Part shown: in pieces, positions 54,493 to 64,000 of the stretch | Layout: each line of letters opens with the position of its first letter | Position numbering within the stretch: the first letter of the stretch is position 1 | Source of the DNA: Neoceratodus forsteri | Taxonomy: Eukaryota; Chordata; Ceratodontiformes; Ceratodontidae | Assembly: GCA_016271365.2 (NCBI GenBank) | Contig: CM057454.1 | Coordinates: 458,953,501 to 459,017,500 of the forward strand | DNA length: 64,000 bases | Direction: 5' to 3' | Notes under the pieces: model-generated | The model's database searches: none | What the model was told of the DNA's origin: nothing | What the model saw: the letters and a program-made list of their open reading frames with translations, nothing else | Made by a program: the position numbers and the translations under genes

Positions 54493-57400
54493 ACATAGAA
54501 ACATAGAAGTTGATGGCAAATAAGGACCTCAAGGCCCATCCTGTCTGCTCATTTCTTTCTCTACCTTATAAATGTGCCATCAGCCTTTGCTCTGTCAATG
54601 GCCTATCTATTCATACTCATCTGTATTGCTCCCTTATGCCTATCCCATGCCTGTTTGAAGGCCTGCACTGTATTCATATCCACCACTTTCTGAGGTAGGC
54701 CGTTCCATGCATCCACCACCCTTCTGTGAAAAAGAACTTCCTCACATTACCCCTTAATTAGCCTCCCTCTAATCTCATGCTGTGTCCTCTTGTCCTGCTA
54801 TTTTTCTTATACTGAAACATGTTAGACTCTTTCACCTTCTAAATGGCCCTAAGGTGTTTGAATGTTTCAGTCATATCACCTCTCTCTCTCCTTTGCTCTA
54901 GGGTATACATATTGAGCTCCGTTAATTTGCCCTCATATGTTTTCTGATGCAGTCCCTGCACCATTTTGGTTGTCCTTCTCTGGACTGCCTCAATTTGGTT
55001 AATGTCCTTGTGAAGGTGTGGCCTCCAGTACTGCATGCAGTACTCCAGATGGGGCCTAAGCAGTGTCTTGTAAAGAGGGATTATTACCTCCCTCTTCTGA
55101 CTTGTAATACCTCTACTAATACACCCCAACATCCCTCTAGCCTTACCTACTGCTTTAGTGGTCTGCTTGGATGATTTCAGGTCATCGGCAATGATAATGC
55201 CTAAGTCTCTTTCTTCCCTTGTGACTGCCAGCAACTCCCCTCCCAGCCTATAGGTAGCTTCAGGGTTTCTCTTCCCTATGTGCCTGATCTTGCACTTCTT
55301 TGCGTTAAACCCCAGTTGCCACTTTTCCCACCATTTTTCTAGTTTATCCAGATCTCTTCTCATTTGGCCCACCCCATCTGGATCATCTACTCTGTTGCAG
55401 ATCTTTGTGTAATCTGCAAACAGACAAACCTTACCCTCCAGTCCATCTGCAATGTCACTGATGAAGATATTGAAGAGGACTGGCCCCAGGACTGATACCT
55501 GAGGTACCCCACTTGTGACTTTGCATCTCTTCTGACTGTATACCATTTACCACCACTCTCTGTTTTCTGCCCATCAACCAGTTTGCCACCGAGTTGACCA
55601 ACTTCTGACCCACTCCAAGCCTACCCAGCTTATTAATCAATCTTCTATGTGGAACAGTATCAAAAGATTTGCTGAAGTCAAGGTAGGTGACATCAACTGC
55701 TCCACCTTGGTCCACCACTCTGGTAACCCAGTCAAAGAAATCTATGAAATTAGTTTGACAGGACCTTCCTTTTGTAAACCTATGCTGTCTTGGATCATGT
55801 GCTCCTATGGATTCCAGGTGTTGCACTATCCTTTCCTTAAGGAGTGCCTCCATAATATTGCCCACTACTGAGGTAAGACTGACTGGTCTGTAGTTCCCTG
55901 CCTCCTCCCTGCTATCACTATTGTGGAGCGGGATCACATGAGCCCTTCTCCAGTCTTCTGGGACCTCTCTTGTTCTCAGAGACTCACTAAACAGTTCTGA
56001 TAATGGCTTTGCTAGTTCCACCCTTAGCTCCTTTTGTACCCTGGGATGTATGCCATCAGGTCCCATTGCCTTGTCCACCCTGAGCTTATTGAGCTCTTGT
56101 AGGACCCTTTCTTTTTTGAAGGGATTAGTGCACACCTCCTTCCCCCCTGTGTCCATGGTGTTGAGCTGTGGGCCCTGCCCTACCTTCTCATCAGTAAATA
56201 CTGAGCAGAAGTATCTATTTAGGATAGATGCTTTTACATGGTTCTCCTCCTCCTCACATGCCCCCTTATCCCCTTTGATCTTAGCAATACCCCCTCTGGA
56301 CTGTCTCCTTTCACTAATGTATCTATAGAAAGTCTTGCCACCTTCTTTTACTGTTTGTGCTAGTGTTTCCTCAGTTTGGGCCTTTGCCTGCCTTACCGCC
56401 TTCCCTGCTTGCCTTAGAGAAGTTTGGTATGCCTCCCTATCTTCATCCTGCTGCATTCCTTTATATTTCCTGAAAGCCAGCTTTTTGTCTCTGACCTTTT
56501 CTGGTACTGTTTTTGAGAGTCAAAGTGGTTTCCTTCTTCTTTTGCACTTCCTTTTCTCTCTAACACAATGGGATGTTGCTTCAAGTATTGCATCCTTAAT
56601 GCTTGCCCACTTTGCCTGTACCCCCTCACCTGTATTTCTTTTTGCCAGGGCTAGCTTAACTCTGTTGGCCATCTTATCAAAGTCAGCTCCTCTGAAGTCC
56701 CATATGTTTGCCTTGGAATGGGATGATTTATTTCTAGTGGCCAAGTTGATCCATACCATGTGATGGTCACTTGCCCCCAGGTGATCTTCCACCTGGAGAT
56801 CTGAGATCCTTTCCCTGTTAGTCAGTACTAGATTTAGGATTGCCCTGTCTCTTGTGTGTTGTTGTACCAGTTGTTTGAGGCCCTCCCCCCACAGGGAATC
56901 CACCATGTGTCTAGTTCTGGCAGATGTTCCTGCTGGTATTGACCAATCTGTATCTGGCATGTTGAAGTCTCCCATTATCAAAACCTCCTCTTTAGCTGTC
57001 ATGTTGTGTATATCTTCTAACAATAATGTGTCTTTGTCCTCCCCCTGGTCTGAAGGCCTGTACAGAATCTCAGTTCATATGGCTATCCCATTTCCTGTTT
57101 CCAGGGTGCCCCACAGTTCTTCTGGGTCCTTATGTTTATTCTGAATTTCTGTACCTTTGATATTTTCATTGACATAAAGGGCCACTCCATCCTCCATTTT
57201 TATACCTCTGTCTCTTCTGAATAGTACATAGCCAGGTACTGATGTCTCCCAAGTGTGGTTACTGGTAAACCATGTCTCGCTAATGGCTACTATGTCCAGT
57301 TTAGCCTCTGTCGTTATTGCCTGCAGGTCTTGGATCTTGTTTCCCAGACTGTGAGCATTTGTAAACATGATTTTCCATTGGCCAGATTTCAGTGTGCTAG

Positions 57401-57500
57401 TTGTTGGGAGAGGTCTGGCATTTCCCCTGTGTGACCTATGGGGGGCCGGACCTTTTTCCTTACCTAACCCAAATGCAACCCATATATACTGGAACTGACG
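54493..57500 (-). mobile_element. CR1 LINE, antisense, endonuclease to 3' end
   Basis: Minus-strand order: endonuclease (57509-56520), linker and RT (56456-54839), C-terminal domain decayed (54840-54660), and a 3' end with tctatgtttctatg motifs repeated twice at 54476-54512. It is related to the CR1 at 15691-19211 but is a separate copy and retains longer open segments. The ORF1 region is missing or not recognisable to the right. Confidence 0.88.
54839..56456 (-). pseudogene. CR1 reverse transcriptase relic with two long open segments
   Basis: 56456-55455 (333 codons) covers the linker, KTFYRYISERR, VDKAMGPDGIHPRV, WRRAHVIPLH, GNYRPVSLTSVVGN, and VTYLDFSKSFDTVPH. A frameshift near 55500 moves the reading to 55546-54839 (235 codons), which has VTSGVPQVSVLGPVLFN, LFADYTKICNRVDD, LEKWWEKWQLGFNAKKCK and the YRTLLRPHLEYCMQYW-type block. 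The catalytic FADD has become FADY. It is inactive but recent enough to retain over 500 readable codons. Confidence 0.9.
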
Positions 57501-57509
57501 TGCCAGCAT
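56520..57509 (-). pseudogene. CR1 endonuclease domain relic
   Basis: 57509-57075 reads FTNAHSLGNKIQDLQA, LDIVAISETWF and VPGYVLFRRDRG. After a break, 57023-56520 reads EEVLIMGDFNMPDTDW, GASDHHMVWINL and a basic linker. The E, GDFN and SDH catalytic signatures of the EEP-type nuclease are all present but split between frames. Confidence 0.88.
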
Positions 57510-60400
57510 ATAGATATTATATTCATTGCAAAAAAATTAATTAATGCACTAATTAGGGTTAAAGCAACAAAGGTAGGGACATGTGTTATTACAGTTTCAA
57601 ACCCAACACCCCACCCTGCAGGCAGCAACAGACATGGGGTGTGCCTTGGGGTTATCAGTCCTAACGCTCATCCTGTTCCATGAGTAAATTAGCTGAGATG
57701 GGTACAGTATATGAGAATGGGGTGAGCATTAGTGTTGACAATCCCAAGGCACACACCACATCACACTCAATGTAACTGCCACCCCAACTGCTTGGGGGGG
57801 CTAATGGGGTAAAGGGGGACTGAACTCAACCTCCCTGGACCCAGCCTCAGAAGATGGAGCAAAACAGACTGACCACAAATGTTTGCAACTTATACTGTTT
57901 AACCACCTTGCAACTATGGGGTGGGTGCCAGGAAGCCCCAGGCAACCAGGCTGATATTTGCAGTGCTCAACATGGAGAGGGAGACAGGGTCACTTCTTAC
58001 CTTGACACAAGACCCCACCATTTTTATAGACCTGGGACCCGCCCTGTCCTCTCACACCAAAGGACCACCGCCCTACACTAAACAAAGGGCCATAAATACC
58101 TGCATTCCCAAATTCCTGGAGGCAGAAGCCAAGGCAGTCCATGTGCCGCAGACCCTAACCTTCATGAATCCAACATGGCACAGCCACTCCTCCTGTGAGA
58201 GGCATCCAGCCCCTGAACAGCTGGGCTGGAGGATGCCACTGGACCCAGGACCATCCCTCTGTCAAAAACTCTCATGAACTGGCATGCCCCTTCACATAAT
58301 GGGGACATGCGAGGATTGTGCAATTTACACACCGGACCCCAAGACCTCATCTTTGGCAGCATACCTATCAGGGAGTGGGAGACGGACTACTGGATTCACC
58401 CGTGACACAGTAGGGTTACCATAGCACAGATGCCTGATTTCCAAGAGCATCGCAAAGCACCAAACTAACAAGAGGGCTCACGCTAGCAGGACAAGGGACA
58501 ACGGACTTAACCCAATTATTAACAGTTGCTGAACTCGAAATAACACCACCCTGACATGCCCCAAGGGGAAGAAGATGAACCATCTCCTTCCAGATAGAAC
58601 ACCGTCCAGGGAACGACTCAGACAGGAACTGTTGCATCGCGATCCCCTCGCAGACTTTGTCACCTAAACTGCTGCAGTCCACTGTGGTAAGGAGAATCAA
58701 TCACCCAACTCCAGCTACAATTCATACAGGGGTTCTTTCTGCCTTTAGCACTCCACTGGTGGCACCGCAGATGAGGAGAAGAGGGAGGGTGACAAAGGTA
58801 AGGTCACCACCTTTTAAGAAGCTTAAAGCTGGACATTTCCTACCGAAACGTGATTTCACACAGGACAATATGTAATCTCAACCAAGGAAACAAACTTGTT
58901 TTCTCTAAACAATCAGTACTAAGACAAAGTGTTGTAGTTATTTTCTTTGATTTTACAGTGCCTTACTAGGTGATGGTATTTTTAGGTAAGGTATTATAGT
59001 TCTTTGTAATATTTTGAAAAATGTCAGGAAATGTCTCTCCTAATAGATGGTCTGACATGTAGTATTTTCCATGTTTTTCTGCAGGACACGGCTGCCAAAA
59101 GTAGGATTGTCCTACAAAAATAGGGACAGGTGATAATCCTAGATGAAGGGAGAAGGGGAGTGGGGGGCTCTGGGGCATGGAGGATTGAGGGCTGTCAGAC
59201 AACAGGGATACCAATACCAACACAACTGCTTTCTCACAGGCTAACGGAACAACCAATATGGGGCTGCAACATCAGGGTCCACTCCAGTGACTGCAAGCAG
59301 GCTAAGCACCCTGGAGCCCAGGTAGTCAGAGTGGAGACACAGGGCAGGGAACCCAGGATCAAGCCAAGCCGTAGTGCAGCACCCAAAGTTCCCCCAATGG
59401 GAAGCAAGGCCCAGACACCAGGTTGTGGGAGGTCCCAGGTAGGTGGGAGCAGGGAACAGTGGGTGAAATACACAACCTAGCGGAATTGCGTCCAGTAAAA
59501 GGAATATAAAAGAGAAGCAAAGCAAGGATGCTAGTGATACAGTCAGGCATAGGCACAGGCAACTTAACCCACATAAGGGCCCAACATTCTAAACAGCATA
59601 CCCAGCCCCATGCCCCACTGCACATTGGGAAGAATGGTATCTGCCCACAGCAAAGGGGAACAGGGCCTAGAAGATAGGGCCTTGAGGGCTACACAAAACT
59701 AATGGGAGCCAGGTGATGGAGAGGGTCTAGGGAAGGGGGCCACCCAAGTGAATAGTGGACCAACTACACCAACCCAAGGGGACCAAGACCAATGAGGGGG
59801 GCAGAGCGGGACTAAACAGCGAGGGTTAATTTCACTCATTTTAACTGATTGTACAAAGTGCTACTCTGGGGGTCTCCCCAGAGCTTGTAATAATGTCTCT
59901 AACCACTTATCTTTCAGCCCACACCCACTAAAAAGTAATCCATTAGGGCCATGGACAGAGGAGGCCGCAACCATGAGAGTATATTGCAGACCGAGTGTTG
60001 AGGGGACCTGGCTCAGCCAGCCCCATACCCCACCTAAACTAGGTGGAGGGACTGGTGGAAGGGGGTTCCACCCAATAGGCTTGTATTTTCTAGGTAGATG
60101 TGTAGTATTTTTTAGACAGTGTTTTTTGTGATATCTAGTGTCAAAGCATATGGCATGTACTGAGACCATTGTAAGATGCTGCTTTGCTATACTTTCCAAC
60201 TGTATAATTATGAAGGTACTGTGCCCATCCACCACAACTGTCAAAGGCCTATATTAGAAAGTACCCAGCACATAGGCACCTCAAGGTGAGCACATATACC
60301 TGTGCCTTTGTCATGGGGGGAGGACAGGCTCTAGGGCACCCTTGAGCCACCCCGCAGAAAGGTTGGGAGGGTCTAGTCCCACATATCTACATTCCCATCA
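57510..60400. other. probable 5' region of the L1-like element plus unassigned sequence
   Basis: An imperfect foldback lies at 57637-57757 (gtgtgccttgggg...cccaaggcacac). The rest is GC-richer than average, and no ORF1-type coiled coil or RRM could be recognised on either strand. It is plausibly the 5' UTR/ORF1 area of the L1 at 60420, but unproven. Confidence 0.35.
57637..57757. repeat. imperfect foldback repeat
   Basis: GTGTGCCTTGGGGTTATCAG on the left pairs with the reverse complement of the right end (GTGTGCCTTGGGATTGTCAA). Inner segments cctaacgctcatcc and gggtgagcattagtg also pair. It is likely a small MITE. Confidence 0.6.
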
Positions 60401-60419
60401 TACCCACTCCTGTGGCCCG

Positions 60420-61170
60420 ATGGCTTACCCCATCCAATGCACAACCTGGAACATAAAAGGGGCGCAAACTAAAGAAAACAGATATCAGGTGCTCAGACAT
60501 CTCAAAACCCTGGGTACCAAAATAGCCTTTTTCCAGGGAACAGACACCACCTCCCAACAGGCCCAGTTATGGAGGAGGGAATGGGTGGGACAGGCATATG
60601 TGGCGGGCAATAATAATAAGCGAGCAGGGGTCACCATTCTAATACATACATAGAGCAATACCATTCCAAACCTTGGGACCACACAAAGACCTGTATGGAA
60701 GATAGCTAATCCTCAGAGGCAAGCTAAGCCAATCAGAGCTAATATTAGCAGCAGTATATGGCCCAAACATGGAAAACCTACACTTTTTCACATTCCTCCT
60801 GACCATAATCTCCAACATGCCCAAAGCCCCCAAGAAACTGGCAGGTGACTGGAACCTGGTACTGGACAACAGCCTAGACAAATCCAAACCAAGGCTAAAG
60901 GGACCATCCTCAGCACAGAGAGCACTGTGGTAAGTGCAGGACTTTCTGGGAGCAGTGTACATCTGGAGGGTGATGCACCCTGATGTCCAGGAGTACTCAT
61001 TCTGGTCTGCAGCACATGACTCCTGGTCCAGAATTGACTTCTTTTTAGTCAATCAAGCCATACTGCGTCACACCATGAAGTGTGAAATCTCATCGAGGGT
61101 CATTTCTGACCACGCCCCCATCGGTCTTTCAATGCTGGCCCTAGGGCAGACAGAACGGACCTGGAATGGA
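60420..61170 (+). pseudogene. L1-like endonuclease domain relic
   Basis: 60420-60650 starts at an ATG and reads CTTWNIKGAQTKENRYQ, TLGTKIAFFQGTD, where L1 usually has QETH, so the catalytic Glu is lost. A stop at 60651 and frame changes follow. AVYGPNMENLHFF and GDWNLVLD lie near 60755-60870. 60934-61176 ends with YSFWSAAHDSWSRIDFFLVN and ISDHAPIGLSM, the SDH motif. Confidence 0.82.
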
Positions 61171-61616
61171 AATTGAACAATTCCTTACTCAAGGACCTCA
61201 CTACACTTAACAAAATAAAAGACAAAACAAAACGTTTTTTTGAAGTCAACACCAATTTGATATCCCTACAAAAACACCTCTGGGGAGCATTCAAATGCAC
61301 ATTACGGGGTGAATTAATTTGATTGCATCCACCAGGAAAAGGAAAAGGGGTAGCGGAGTGCTGGGAGATGTTAAGTTCACTCAGAGAGCTTGAGGGGGTT
61401 CTGTCCAGCTTCACCTCCCCAGATACCCTACTACGCCTCAATAAAGCCAGGGCCAGATATGGTGAGCCTGTGAGAGAGCAAGCAGAGTTCACCATATTTA
61501 GAGCCAAAATCAAATATGTAGATCGGGGAAAAAGCAAGGAAACTACTAGCCCGCAGGATCAAACAGCATGATATGCGTAGGTCGATCCCCTCATTTCACC
61601 TCAAAACAGGACAGAC

Positions 61617-62167
61617 TTTTGGCCCAGTGGTGCTGAGGGTTGAGGCGCTGGACACCACACCTTGCAGCACACCAATGACCCGGGTTCAGGAGTGGACTCA
61701 GGCCATCAGGGGTTGGCAGGGAAGAGGAAGGATTGAGCATCCTGCAACATCTTTCCTTCCTCTGGTCTGGGGAAGGGATCGCATCTCTCTGCAGTGGCAA
61801 CTGGCGGAGGCTAGGGGCACTGCTGGTAGCATGCATAGTCGAGGGGGTTGGAGTGTGGCGGGCATCAGCATGTAGTGCACTGACGCAAGTGCAAGTCCTG
61901 CTCTGAGAGAGAAAAAGGGCAGAAAATTGCAGGGCAGTCATGGTGGCTAATGGCCCTGCGCTGCACCCCCAGACAAGAGGGGTGCACTGCCCAGGTGTCA
62001 GGATCCAGGTCTCTTGAGGGGGGGGACTCTGCGTACCGGCCTGCTGGAGGAGAGCATGTCGCTGGCCAGACCAGGTCCGGGGGTGTGGGTGCCAGTGGCT
62101 GGACAACTCGCCGCCTGCTAAGCAGATGGAGAAAGAGTATTGTGATTAAAAAAAAGAAACAAAAAAA
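61617..62167 (+). mobile_element. tRNA-headed SINE (family S1), best-defined copy
   Basis: It is flanked by perfect 14-bp repeats AAAACAGGACAGAC (61603-61616, 62168-62181). The head reads ttggcccagtggtgctgagg with the B-box-like gacccgggttcagg. The body includes ggattgagcatcctgcaac, and the 3' end is an A-rich run (aaaaaaaagaaacaaaaaa). It sits in the L1 linker at KTGQT, and both sides of the duplication encode the same residues. Length 551 bp. The A-tail and long duplication show L1-type target-primed mobilisation. Confidence 0.92.
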
Positions 62168-62200
62168 AAAACAGGACAGACACTAGCACACCCGAGGGAA

Positions 62201-63256
62201 ATGGTGTTGGCGTTCAAGGATTTCTATGCCGAGCTGTATGCAACAGCAAACACGGCACCTGTAGAGGAGATCCAGGCATTCCTACACCAAGCCCACCTAC
62301 CCAAAATTGATCTGGCCCTAAAAGAGGGTCTGGGCACATGTATCACAGAGCAGGAAGTTCATCTCACCATAGACTCCTTACCTGTAGACAAAGCTCCTGG
62401 ACCGAATGGCTTCACCACAAATTTCTACAAAGCCCTAGGACAACTCCTGGTAGGCCTCCTAACCGCACTCTTTAATGAAGCCAGATCAAGGTCAGACTTG
62501 GACCCACTTCTGCGGGAGGCTATCATCGCCCTGCTCCCAAATCCAGGCAGGGACACATCAAGCATGGACAACTACAGGCCCACCTCCCTCTTAAACACCG
62601 ACCTCAAAATCCTGGACAAAATCCTGGCTTCCAGACTCAGTACAGTCTAGAACCCACTGGTGGGACTGGAACAGGTGGGTTTCATGCAGGGCAGGCTGGC
62701 CATGAACCAACTAAGGAAGCTGAACCACATCATTATGACCACCAGGGACTCTGCTTCTCCAGTGGTGCTAATCTTGCTCGATGCTGAAAAAGCCTTTGAT
62801 AGGGTCTCCTGGACATTTCTCTTTGAGACCCTAAAGACATATGACTTCCCCCCAGATTACATAGAGTGGATCAAATTATTATATTCCAACCCCATGGGCA
62901 AAATAACATGCAACAACATATTGTCCTCCCCCTTTGAGTTAATGAAGGGAACCCACCAACGCTGCCCCCTCTCCCCATATCTGTTTGACCTCTATCTTGA
63001 GCCCCTAACAAGGAGGATCAAGAGGGATGAGGACATACAGGGGATACAGGTGGGAAATAACAAATACAAAATCTCAACATATGCCCATGATATCCTCCTT
63101 CACCTAACCAACCCGGCCCAGTCCATCCCACCAGTACTTGCCATTATGAAGGCATTTGGCCACCTATCAAGCTACAAAGTAAACATAAACAAGACTTACT
63201 TCATTCCACTCAACCATCTTACATTCAAGGAACAAGTAACCAGGTTGGGGGGGTAA
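62201..63256 (+). pseudogene. L1-like reverse transcriptase relic
   Basis: 62201-62650 (149 codons) reads FYAELYAT, DSLPVDKAPGPNGFTTNFYK and MDNYRPTSLLNTDLKILDKILASRL. After a stop, 62660-63256 (198 codons) reads QVGFMQGR, LILLDAEKAFDRVSW, GTHQRCPLSPYLFDLYLEPL and STYAHDILLHL. YADD has become YAHD and RQGCPLSP has become HQRCPLSP, so the polymerase is inactive even apart from the stop. Confidence 0.88.
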
Positions 63257-64000
63257 GTGGTGCCCAACATTCATAACATACCTTGGCATAAATATCTCCC
63301 AATTGAAGAGATCACTATTGCAAACTAATTTAGATGTAACCCACACACAGATCAAACAGGATCTAACCCACTGGGCAGCGCTCCCCCTAATCCTATGGGC
63401 ATGTATTGACATCATTAAAATGAACATTCTGCCTAGAGTACTATACCTTATTACCAAGACGGAATGTACCCTCACTAATCAATGGTTCACACAACTCCAA
63501 TCCACCCAATTGACATTCTTGTGGAATGGTAAATCCCTACAGAGGGCATTCCGAAAGCTTACCCCGCTTAAGGAGCAAGGAGGCCTTCAGCTACTGGACC
63601 TTCACCTTTACTACCTGGCCAGTAATGCCAGCCAATTTCTCTGGTGGAGAAACCCCACAGAACAACAGGTAGGGAGGGTGTTGTACACCCCACAATGGAA
63701 GATAATGGAAATGGACCTGCATCAGGGAGCCAGAATTGATAGAAGAGCGCTCACTAGCATACCATTCAAAGCCCTCCCACAACACTTCAAACAAACACCC
63801 ATCAGGAATTCAGTTCTAGTGGCCAAGCAGCTCCACAGTGTCCTAGCAACCATCCCCCAACTGGACCCATCACAACCCCTAAGCAGGAACCGGAACTTCC
63901 AGATACAAAACCGAACAATCCCACCCAACTTTCTAGGAGCTGTGGAATTATGCTCTCTGAGCTCTCTGATAGGTGACAATGCACTTATCACTTTTCAAAC

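Larger units (their letters stand above)
60420..64000 (+). mobile_element. L1/Tx1-like LINE, ORF2, runs off the window end
   Basis: The plus-strand coding line covers the endonuclease (60420-61170), linker (61320-61600), RT (62201-63256) and post-RT region (63500-64000: RAFRKLTPLKEQGGLQLLDL and LYYLA). A SINE at 61617-62167 splits the linker. Stops and frameshifts are few for such a long element. Its ORF2 is unlike the CR1 copies and matches L1 order. It is on the opposite strand to, and distinct from, the relic at 3480-8995. Confidence 0.88.

Overview
This is intergenic vertebrate DNA made almost entirely of transposable elements. I found no complete host gene, rRNA or functional tRNA. The mix is Jockey-superfamily LINEs (CR1/L3, L2 and Rex1-like) with 3' ends of the 'acatagaaacatagaa' type, old L1/Tx1-like LINEs, Penelope-like elements (PLEs), tRNA-headed SINEs, a MIR/CORE-like SINE and many foldback DNA transposons. 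This suggests a large, repeat-rich amphibian genome (caecilian or salamander), or possibly a lungfish. The organism is inferred from repeat style only.

Layout. 0-3.5 kb: tRNA-Glu-like motifs, a 490-bp tandem duplication, and copy A of a roughly 1.8-kb interspersed repeat. 3.5-9 kb: antisense L1 relic. 10.6-15.2 kb: a PLE with a hammerhead-ribozyme-like upstream motif, carrying a LINE fragment and a SINE. 15.6-21.3 kb: copy B of the 1.8-kb repeat, split by an antisense CR1 and an antisense SINE. 21.4-23.0 kb: a second PLE pseudo-LTR split by a Rex1-like LINE. 23.6-31.3 kb: MITEs, DNA-transposon derivatives, monomeric and dimeric tRNA-SINEs, and a candidate two-exon coding unit. 31.4-36.7 kb: L2, CR1 pieces and a MIR-like SINE. 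36.9-38.7 kb: a DNA transposon derivative with two opposed six-unit arrays of a tRNA-Glu-5'-end-like motif. 39.9-44.9 kb: a SINE, a pyrimidine-rich tract, and two PLE copies joined head to head. 45.6-47.1 kb: a probable solo LTR. 47.5-51.5 kb: a Rex1-like LINE carrying an antisense relative that keeps a 386-codon open reading frame. 52-57.5 kb: an L3/CR1 relic, a SINE and an antisense CR1. 57.5-64 kb: an L1-like element interrupted by a SINE with a 14-bp target duplication, running off the window end.

No genes act together in a host pathway here. The value of the window is its readable record of nested insertions, and several structured non-autonomous elements: the tRNA-like arrays, the ribozyme-like PLE ends, and a small family of hairpins sharing a TTTTACACACC...ATAAACC core. 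All similarity statements come from reading the sequence by eye. No database search, alignment score or folding calculation was run.
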